From assembly GCA_040374085.1 (NCBI GenBank), contig JBEIVB010000053.1, positions 1 through 17,249 of the forward strand: a stretch of DNA of 17,249 nt, written 5' to 3'. Under the pieces are notes generated by a model. The model was given only the letters and a program-made list of their open reading frames with translations. It was not told where the DNA came from and did no database searches. Every line of letters starts with the position of its first letter. Within the stretch, counting starts at the first letter, position 1. The position numbers were made by a program, and so were the translations under genes. This DNA is from JBEIVB01 sp040374085 (lineage in GTDB: Bacteria > Bacteroidota > Bacteroidia > UBA4408). Of this stretch, positions 7,293 to 13,583 are shown piece after piece.

Positions 7293-8291
7293 ATGCGCAG
7301 CGTTATCACATCTTGTGTATTTCTTACCCTCCTTTTTCCGGCATGGGCCTTTGGCCAATCGGTGAATGGGTTGGACGAGAACGGAAAAAAACATGGTGCT
7401 TGGCGTAAAATGGATGCCAACGGAAAACCTGTTTACGAGGGTACGTTTCACCACGACGAACCAACCGGACCCTTTACCTACTACCATCCGAATGGGAAAA
7501 TAAAAGCACAAAGCTTTTTTTGGAACCACGGCACCCAATGCAGATCCACCCTGTTTGCCGAAAACGGAACAAAAGAAGCTCAGGGCCTTTACCTGAACAA
7601 GGAAAAAGACAGCGTTTGGGTGTTTTTTGATGCGGATGGAAAATTAATTGCTCGTGAGAGCTACAAAGCCGGGAAAAAGCACGGTCAAAACATCACATAC
7701 AATCCCATCAGCGGTAAGCCTACCGAAGAGCGCAGCTTCCGCGACGGAAAAAAACACGGCCCATGGATTACCTACTTTGACAGTGGAAAGCCGAGAATTA
7801 CCGGCTTATACCGCAACGGCGAACTCGACAGCGCCTTTCGGGTGCAATTCCCATCGGGCAGCCCGCAACTGGAAGGGTTTTATAAAAACGCCACCAAAGA
7901 TGGAAACTGGATTTCCTATCATGAATCGGGAAAAATAAAGACCGTTGAAACGTTTAAAGAGGGAAAAGCCATTGGCTTGAAGCACTACAACGGAACCTTT
8001 GCCACCCATTATCCCAGTGGCCTGCCTAAAGAAGAAGTTACGTATAAGGATGAGAAGAAATCCGGTCTATCTGTTTTGTATTATGATACCGGAAAACTGG
8101 TAAGCAAAACCCGCCCTTCATCGGACGGATCTGGGCAAGAGGCGTATGAGGAAATTGAGGGCCAAGTGGTTCAGCAAAAAGGAACCTACCTAGAAGATCA
8201 TTGGGTAGGAGAAGTGTTCTACTATAAACCAAACGGGCAATTGCTGCGTAAGGAACGTTATGATGCAGCTGGCAACCTGCTGGAAAAGTGA
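7293..8291 (+). CDS. Secreted MORN-variant repeat protein (YwqK-type)
   Basis: Starting at ATG 7293 the 332-residue product opens with a clear signal peptide (MRSVITSCVFLTLLFPAWAFG, cleavage before Gln). A GTG 60 nt upstream is in frame but precedes the promoter and adds a polar leader, so I reject it. The mature protein is built of about a dozen degenerate 22-24-residue units of the form G-x-W-x-x-Y-x-x-x-G-K-x-x-x-E-x-x-Y-x-x-G-x-x-x-G, for example KKHGPWITYFDSGKP near residue 152. Such units form a beta-hairpin solenoid; databases often call these YwqK-family antitoxins, but no toxin is nearby and export argues against that role. Function unknown. Its TGA overlaps the mnmA ATG (TGATG), so the two are co-translated. 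Confidence 0.85.
   Translation: MRSVITSCVFLTLLFPAWAFGQSVNGLDENGKKHGAWRKMDANGKPVYEGTFHHDEPTGPFTYYHPNGKIKAQSFFWNHGTQCRSTLFAENGTKEAQGLYLNKEKDSVWVFFDADGKLIARESYKAGKKHGQNITYNPISGKPTEERSFRDGKKHGPWITYFDSGKPRITGLYRNGELDSAFRVQFPSGSPQLEGFYKNATKDGNWISYHESGKIKTVETFKEGKAIGLKHYNGTFATHYPSGLPKEEVTYKDEKKSGLSVLYYDTGKLVSKTRPSSDGSGQEAYEEIEGQVVQQKGTYLEDHWVGEVFYYKPNGQLLRKERYDAAGNLLEK
7368..8285 (+). repeat. Degenerate coding repeats (MORN-variant units)
   Basis: About twelve imperfect units of roughly 66-72 bp encode the YwqK-type solenoid. They share protein pattern (Gly, Trp/aromatic, Tyr, Gly-Lys) rather than close DNA identity. Boundaries are approximate. Confidence 0.6.
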
Positions 8292-9403
8292 TGGAAAAAG
8301 CAAACGGAAAAGGAAAGGTATTGGTGGCCATGAGCGGCGGTATAGACAGCTCGGTTGTGGCCATGTTGCTTCATGAGCAGGGCTATGAGGTGATTGGGAT
8401 TACCATGAAAACCTGGGACTACCAAACCTCTGGGGGTTCATCAAAGGAGACCGGCTGTTGCAGCCTCGACTCCATCAACGATGCACGCACCATGGCCGTT
8501 GAACATGGCTTCCCGCATTACATATTAGACATTCGCGATGAATTTGGCACCTTCATCATAGACAACTTCGTAGATGAGTACCTGGCGGGGCGCACCCCCA
8601 ACCCATGCGTGTTGTGCAACACCCACATTAAATGGGAGGCTTTGTTGAAGCGGGCCGACCAGCTGGGTTGCCGTTACATTGCCACAGGTCATTACGCCAA
8701 CGTACGCGAGGAAAACGGACGCTGGGTGATATCGAAAGGCTTAGATGAGCACAAAGACCAGAGCTATGTGTTGTGGGGCTTGCGCCAAGAGGTTCTTGCG
8801 CGTACTTTGCTGCCTTTGGGCAACACCCGAAAAGAAGCCATAAAACAGTTGGCGCGCGACCGCGGTTATGTTGATTTGGCCAACAAAAGCGAGAGTTACG
8901 AAATCTGTTTTGTGCCCGACAACGATTACAGAGGTTTTCTCCGTCGGAAAGTAGAGGGTCTTGAGGATCGCGTGGCTGGAGGTCCATTTGTCTTGCAAGA
9001 CGGCACCAAGGTGGGCAATCATCAGGGGTATCCGTTCTACACCATTGGACAAAGAAAGGGTCTTGAAATTGCCTTAGGAGAACCCATGTTTGTAACCGAT
9101 ATCATTCCCGAAACCAACACCGTTGTGCTTGGCCGGAAAGAGGATTTGGAAAAGAAAACCATGGTGGTGCGTCAGCCCAACTTTGTGAAATATGGTGCAT
9201 GGGAAGGAGAAAAAGAGCTGCTGGTAAAAATTCGATACAAAGATTCTGGAACCCCGGCTACGGTATGGGTTGAGGAAGATGGCAAATTGCGCGTCTTGTT
9301 TCACCACCCGGTTGCAGGAGTAGCTCCCGGACAATCGGCGGTGATGTACGAAGGTCAGGATTTGGTTGCAGGAGGGTTCATTGAAAAAGCTCGTTTGGTA
9401 TGA
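8291..9403 (+). CDS. mnmA: tRNA-specific 2-thiouridylase
   Basis: MnmA thiolates U34 of tRNA-Lys, tRNA-Glu and tRNA-Gln in the cytoplasm, taking sulfur from a relay such as IscS/Tus and activating the base with ATP. From ATG 8291 it has 370 residues, the usual length. The PP-loop SGGIDSS is at residues 15-21. The catalytic Cys pair is present: Cys106 in NPCVLCN and Cys206 in EICFVPD. Tail landmarks include ATGHYA near 131, DQSYVLW near 156 and FYTIGQRKGL near 250. A GTG one codon earlier (8288) is possible, but ATG in the TGATG overlap is more likely. It sits between a secreted repeat protein and a lipoprotein, with which it shares no obvious function. Confidence 0.97.
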   Translation: MEKANGKGKVLVAMSGGIDSSVVAMLLHEQGYEVIGITMKTWDYQTSGGSSKETGCCSLDSINDARTMAVEHGFPHYILDIRDEFGTFIIDNFVDEYLAGRTPNPCVLCNTHIKWEALLKRADQLGCRYIATGHYANVREENGRWVISKGLDEHKDQSYVLWGLRQEVLARTLLPLGNTRKEAIKQLARDRGYVDLANKSESYEICFVPDNDYRGFLRRKVEGLEDRVAGGPFVLQDGTKVGNHQGYPFYTIGQRKGLEIALGEPMFVTDIIPETNTVVLGRKEDLEKKTMVVRQPNFVKYGAWEGEKELLVKIRYKDSGTPATVWVEEDGKLRVLFHHPVAGVAPGQSAVMYEGQDLVAGGFIEKARLV

Positions 9404-10098
9404 AAGCCTTGGGGTTTAGTTTGATTGGCGCAATGCTTCTGTCGGCCTGTTCGAAAGATCCGGCCGCGGTTGGGCCCACCCTATTTCGCACCGATTATTT
9501 TCCAGTTAGCGCCGGAAGATATTGGGTATACGACGTAGACTCTTTGTTTCGAAACGATTTTACCGGCAAAACCGATACGTTTCACTTTCAATTGAAAGAA
9601 TACATAGACACCGTTTACGCAGATGGGGATGGAAAGCCAACCGGCCGACTGGAGCGCTACGTGCGTAGCCGCGCGCAGGACCCTTGGGCACTGCGCCAGA
9701 TTTGGTCTCTGCGACAAAACGGAGATCGTGCCGAAAAGCTCGAAGACAACCAAAGAATTATTAAACTTCACTTTCCTTTGTTTCCAAACAAGGTTTGGAA
9801 CGGGAACGGCCTAAATGCCATGGGGCCTCAGGACTACACTGCATTTCGTTTCTGGAAACAGTACCGTTTGAGCGCCCTTGATTTCGACTCTACCGTTCAG
9901 GTAGTGTCCTTGGCAGACACCACTCTCGTAGCCCTTTCGTATGAAGAGGAGCGATATTCAAAGGGGGTTGGAATGATTGGCAAAACCGTGATTCGTCTTC
10001 AGGATCGGAATCCTCAAGTGAATCCGGCTCTTCCGGTGATTCAACGCGCCAACTACGGAACCCTTTGCACCTGGAGTCTTTTGGAATTTGGAAAATAA
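9400..10098 (+). CDS. Predicted lipoprotein of unknown function
   Basis: This 232-residue product starts inside the mnmA stop (ATGA at 9400..9403). The signal peptide MKALGFSLIGAMLLSAC has a good lipobox (LSAC, Cys17), followed by SKDPAAVGP. Early in the mature part is FPVSAGRYWVYDVDSLF (near residues 35-50), a pattern common in Bacteroidota lipoproteins of unknown role, in which an aromatic-rich strand precedes a beta-sandwich-like domain. The remainder is rich in alternating polar and hydrophobic strands with no enzyme motif that I recognise and no repeats. It is followed after only a few bases by the S8 protease. A partnership with the protease (surface anchoring, inhibition or folding) is possible but is inference from position only. 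Confidence 0.8.
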   Translation: MKALGFSLIGAMLLSACSKDPAAVGPTLFRTDYFPVSAGRYWVYDVDSLFRNDFTGKTDTFHFQLKEYIDTVYADGDGKPTGRLERYVRSRAQDPWALRQIWSLRQNGDRAEKLEDNQRIIKLHFPLFPNKVWNGNGLNAMGPQDYTAFRFWKQYRLSALDFDSTVQVVSLADTTLVALSYEEERYSKGVGMIGKTVIRLQDRNPQVNPALPVIQRANYGTLCTWSLLEFGK

Positions 10099-10102
10099 AA
10101 AA

Positions 10103-11767
10103 ATGGTTATGAAAAAGATGTCCCGGTGGTTGAACCTTTTGGTTTTTGCAGTTTCGGTTTTGGACCCGGCATTTGGAGCTACTCAATATGTGGTTCGATT
10201 TGCCGATAAAGCGGGAACGCCCTATTCTCTTGCTGCCCCTTCTGTGTTTCTATCTGGCCGATCCTTGCAGAACCGAACCATGCGGGGGGTTGCATTGGCG
10301 GAAAACGATTTACCGGTTAATCCGGCCTATGTGCAGGCGGTAGCCACAACAGGCGCCCAGATTCTGGGGCGTTCGAAATGGCTGAATGCGGTTGCGGTTT
10401 CCATTTCCGATACGGCCCAACTGATTGCCATTCATCAACTTGCATTTGTTTTGGGGAGTGAGCCGGTAAACCGGCCTATTCCTGCTTCGGTGGAGGAAAA
10501 ATTCGAAGAGCCTTTCGATGTTTCCTTTTCTAACCGAAACGCCAGTATGCCCCTGGATTATGGAGCTTCCTACAATCAGATAAACATGATTGGGTTGGAT
10601 GCTTTGCATGGGCAAGGCTTTATGGGCCAGGGCATGCTCATAGCCGTCTTGGATGCCGGTTTTCCGGGCACCGACCAGATTCCTCAGTTCGACACGTTGA
10701 GGCAGAATGGGCGCATCTTAGGCACTTGGGATTTTGTGGACAATACAGCATGGGTGTATGCCAACAATGGCCATGGCACCAATACCCTTTCATGTATGGC
10801 CAGCTATTCCCCCGGGCAACTGGTGGGCACTGCGCCGCTCGCTTCTTACCTTTTACTCCGAACCGAGTATGCTCCTACTGAAACCCCAATTGAAGAATTT
10901 TTTTGGGTGTGTGGAGCAGAGTATGCCGACAGCGCCGGGGCCGACATCATCAGCAGCTCCTTGGGGTACACCGAATACGACAATCCTGTTTACAGCCACA
11001 CTTGGGCCGATTTGGATGGACAAACCTCTACCATTACCCGTGGTGCCGAAATTGCCGCCTCTAAAGGCATTCTGGTGGTGAACAGTGCAGGCAATTCGGG
11101 CAGTTCTTCTTGGCAGAAAATTGGGATGCCTGCCGATGGGGAACATGTTCTTTCTATTGGTGCAGTGGATGCCGGGGGGGGGCGAGCCAGCTTCAGTTCC
11201 AAAGGGCTTACTGCAGACGGTAGAATAAAGCCCGATGTATGTGCTCAGGGTCTGGGCGCCATGATTGCCAGCACGGGTGGCAACGTGCAAGGCGCCAATG
11301 GCACCAGCTTCTCTTGTCCCATCATTGCGGGTGCAGCGGCATGTTTGTGGCAAACACAACCCAACATGACACCGTTGGAGGTATCTGATGCCATTCGTTC
11401 CAGCTCGAGCCAATTCGCATCACCGGATAGCCTGTTGGGTTATGGCATTCCAAACTTTTCTGCTGCTCATCTCATTCTAAATGGGCGCAGTGTACCAAGC
11501 GCAAGCGAAAGTGGTATTTTAAGTGTGTTTCCAAACCCTTCGGCAGACGGTGCCTTTCTGCGTTTCTATTCGGCCGATACCCAACAGCTTTCTTTGCGCC
11601 TCATCAACATGTTGGGCGAGGAAGTTGGCGCTCAATCCTTCTTCGCTTATGCCAAATCGTATCAGGATGTGCGGCTGCAGGGGTTTGAACAGCTTGCCCC
11701 GGGTGTTTACTGGATAACCCTTGTTTCGGGCACTCGCCGGTTTCAGGCAAAGGTTATGAAATCCTGA
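10103..11767 (+). CDS. S8 family serine peptidase (subtilase) with T9SS C-terminal sorting domain
   Basis: This 554-residue secreted protease begins with a signal peptide (KKMSRWLNLLVFAVSVLDPAFG). ATG 10109 is an equally good start; the TTG at 10088 overlaps the previous gene and is less likely. After an N-terminal region that may be a propeptide (about 28-150), the subtilase triad is complete: Asp184 in AVLDAGFPG, His224 in NNGHGTNTLS and Ser402 in NGTSFSCP, with oxyanion Asn331 in NSAGNSG. The last 80 residues or so (from SVFPNPSADG near 475 to the KVMKS end) form a type A T9SS sorting domain with the typical APGVYWITL strand. The protein should cross the outer membrane by T9SS and be anchored or released. 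A run of nine G at 11174..11182 lies between Asn331 and Ser402. Confidence 0.93.
   Translation: MVMKKMSRWLNLLVFAVSVLDPAFGATQYVVRFADKAGTPYSLAAPSVFLSGRSLQNRTMRGVALAENDLPVNPAYVQAVATTGAQILGRSKWLNAVAVSISDTAQLIAIHQLAFVLGSEPVNRPIPASVEEKFEEPFDVSFSNRNASMPLDYGASYNQINMIGLDALHGQGFMGQGMLIAVLDAGFPGTDQIPQFDTLRQNGRILGTWDFVDNTAWVYANNGHGTNTLSCMASYSPGQLVGTAPLASYLLLRTEYAPTETPIEEFFWVCGAEYADSAGADIISSSLGYTEYDNPVYSHTWADLDGQTSTITRGAEIAASKGILVVNSAGNSGSSSWQKIGMPADGEHVLSIGAVDAGGGRASFSSKGLTADGRIKPDVCAQGLGAMIASTGGNVQGANGTSFSCPIIAGAAACLWQTQPNMTPLEVSDAIRSSSSQFASPDSLLGYGIPNFSAAHLILNGRSVPSASESGILSVFPNPSADGAFLRFYSADTQQLSLRLINMLGEEVGAQSFFAYAKSYQDVRLQGFEQLAPGVYWITLVSGTRRFQAKVMKS
11174..11182 (+). repeat. G9 homopolymer inside the protease gene
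   Basis: Nine consecutive G encode the end of Ala-Gly-Gly-Gly-Arg near residue 358. Gain or loss of one G would shift the frame before the catalytic Ser402 and the sorting domain. The frame is intact in this copy. Confidence 0.9.
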
Positions 11768-11788
11768 AAAATTCCGGTTCTTTGGTAC

Positions 11789-12826
11789 ATGGCCATTTCG
11801 GACAAGATTTTTACCGTTGACATACACACCCACATTCTTCCGGAAATTATTCCGGACTACGGTGCCCAATTTGGCTATGGGGGTTTTATCACTTTAGATC
11901 ATTTACCCAAGCAAGCAGGCAAGCCCTGTTGTGCGCGCATGATGATGGATGGAAAGTTCTTCCGCGAGATTGAGGAGAACTGTTGGAATCCTGAGGTACG
12001 CCTTCACGATTGTGGGCATCATGGAGTAGATGTACAGGTGTTGTCTACCGTGCCGGTGATGTTTAGCTATTGGGCTAAGCCGTCAGACACCTTGGCTTTG
12101 AGCCAATTCCTAAACGACCACTTGGCCGATATCTTGGTGCGTCATCCCAAGCGATTTGAGGCATTGGGAACCCTTCCGATGCAGGCTCCGGCATTAGCGG
12201 TTGCTGAACTGGAGCGTTGCAAGAAACTGGGATTAAAAGGGGTTCAGATTGGTTCTCATGTAAACGACTGGAACCTAAATGAACCGGCCCTTTTCGAGGT
12301 TTTTGAAGCTTGTGCGGAGTTGGGTATGTGTGTGTTTGTGCACCCATGGGATATGATGGGCCAAGAGAAAATGCCCAAGTATTGGCTGCCTTGGCTTGTG
12401 GGCATGCCCGCAGAAACATCGTTGGCAATCTGCTCCATGATTTTTGGAGGTGTTTTTGAGCGCCTCCCGCATTTGCGTGTAGCCTTTGCCCATGGAGGCG
12501 GAAGCTTTCCCTCAACAATCGGGCGCATTGGTCACGGCTTCGATTGCAGACCCGACCTGGTGGCAGTTGACAATCCGCATCATCCGAGCACGTATCTCGG
12601 TAAAATCTGGTTCGACTCCCTGGTTCATGACCCCAACATGCTCCACTACCTCATTTCCGTAGCCGGAATAGAGAAGGTGGCATTGGGCAGCGACTATCCG
12701 TTTCCGCTGGGTGAAACGATTCCTGGAAGCTTGGTGCGTGAGCACCTTGCGGATCCGGATCAGCAAGCTTGGGTACTTGGAAAATCGGCCTTGGCTTGGC
12801 TCAACGGCCCCCAACAACAAACTTAA
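11789..12826 (+). CDS. 2-amino-3-carboxymuconate-6-semialdehyde decarboxylase (ACMSD) homologue
   Basis: ACMSD removes CO2 from the ring-opened product of 3-hydroxyanthranilate, steering kynurenine-pathway flux away from quinolinate/NAD and toward catabolism. The 345-residue protein matches the family along its whole length, not just the amidohydrolase fold: DIHTHILPE at residues 11-19, RFGYGG-like QFGYGGF, ENCWNPEVR, VQVLSTVPVMFSYWAKP, LGTLPMQAP, FVHPWDM, KYWLPWLVGMPAET, FAHGGGSFP and GSDYPFPLGE. Predicted zinc ligands are His13, His15, His185 and Asp302, with His235 as the catalytic His. It starts 21 nt after the protease stop, so read-through is possible. No other tryptophan-catabolism gene is in view. 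It overlaps the convergent regulator gene by 4 bp at its stop. Confidence 0.95.
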   Translation: MAISDKIFTVDIHTHILPEIIPDYGAQFGYGGFITLDHLPKQAGKPCCARMMMDGKFFREIEENCWNPEVRLHDCGHHGVDVQVLSTVPVMFSYWAKPSDTLALSQFLNDHLADILVRHPKRFEALGTLPMQAPALAVAELERCKKLGLKGVQIGSHVNDWNLNEPALFEVFEACAELGMCVFVHPWDMMGQEKMPKYWLPWLVGMPAETSLAICSMIFGGVFERLPHLRVAFAHGGGSFPSTIGRIGHGFDCRPDLVAVDNPHHPSTYLGKIWFDSLVHDPNMLHYLISVAGIEKVALGSDYPFPLGETIPGSLVREHLADPDQQAWVLGKSALAWLNGPQQQT

Positions 12827-13575
12827 ATCATATTGAGCCGGGTAAGAAGCTCATCGCGGTAGGAACCGCCGATGGGAATGATTTTCTTCTCATCGTCCAG
12901 AATGATGTTGGGCGAATCTATGGCGAAAATCTTATCGATGCGCACAATGAAAGAGCGGTGTACGCGAAGGAAATCGCCCGTAGGAAGCTTCGACTCAATT
13001 TCTTTCATGGTGGTATGAATCGTAAACTTCTGATTGACGGTGTTTACCGTTACGTAATCTTTTAGCGCCTCAACAAACAAGATGTCTTCCGTTTTGATGC
13101 GCACAAAACGAGAATTGGATTTGATGAAGATAAAGCCCTTGTTTTCTTTATTCTCAACAATGCTGTAGAGCAAATCGCGCTCCTTTTTTACCTCGGTAAC
13201 CTTATCGTGTTTGTATATGGCCATTTCAATGGTGGTATGTAAATCTACCTCCTTAAATGGCTTAATGATGTAGCCATAAGGCTCGGTTATCTTAGCTCGG
13301 TTGAGGGTGCTTTCATCTGCATAAGCCGTTAGAAAAACGATCGGAATGTTCAGGGTGTCCCTTACTATTTCTGCAGCGTCAATGCCGCTCATTTCGCCCT
13401 TTAACATAATGTCCATCAAAATCAGATCGGGACGTTTTTCGGTTGCCGAAACAATTGCGGCCTCTCCGGTATTGCATACATCTACTACGTTGTATCCAAG
13501 TCTCTTAAGGCTTTGCTGGATGTCTTTGGCGACGATGCTCTCGTCTTCCACAACCATGATGTTGATTTTTGACAT
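12823..13575 (-). CDS. Two-component response regulator, REC-LytTR
   Basis: The product is 250 residues. The N-terminal receiver domain (1-120) has the acidic pair Glu10/Asp11, phospho-acceptor Asp55 in LILMDIMLKG, Thr83 in FLTAYAD and Lys105 in YIIKPF, all as expected for a functional receiver. A linker that may form a short helix (about 121-145) leads to a C-terminal LytTR DNA-binding domain (about 147-250) with the ILFVEALKDYVTV strand-turn, TTMKEIE, and FLRVHRSFIV signatures. It lies 8 nt downstream of the histidine-kinase stop on the same strand and is therefore almost certainly its partner. Target promoters cannot be read from this window. Its TAA stop shares the palindrome TTAA (12823..12826) with the stop of the convergent ACMSD gene. 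Confidence 0.94.
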   Translation of the reverse strand: MSKINIMVVEDESIVAKDIQQSLKRLGYNVVDVCNTGEAAIVSATEKRPDLILMDIMLKGEMSGIDAAEIVRDTLNIPIVFLTAYADESTLNRAKITEPYGYIIKPFKEVDLHTTIEMAIYKHDKVTEVKKERDLLYSIVENKENKGFIFIKSNSRFVRIKTEDILFVEALKDYVTVNTVNQKFTIHTTMKEIESKLPTGDFLRVHRSFIVRIDKIFAIDSPNIILDDEKKIIPIGGSYRDELLTRLNMI

Positions 13576-13583
13576 ACTTGAAC

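Noticed and set aside
7293..8291. Toxin-antitoxin module (YwqK antitoxin)
   Set aside because: The protein is exported and no toxin-like gene is adjacent; mnmA is the downstream neighbour.
10088..10102. TTG start for the S8 protease
   Set aside because: Overlaps the lipoprotein gene; ATG codons at 10103 and 10109 give a standard signal peptide.
11838..11856. Two TCCGGA palindromes 7 bases apart near the ACMSD start
   Set aside because: They lie in codons of the conserved N-terminal segment (Leu-Pro-Glu-Ile-Ile-Pro-Asp) and nothing else marks them as a regulator site.
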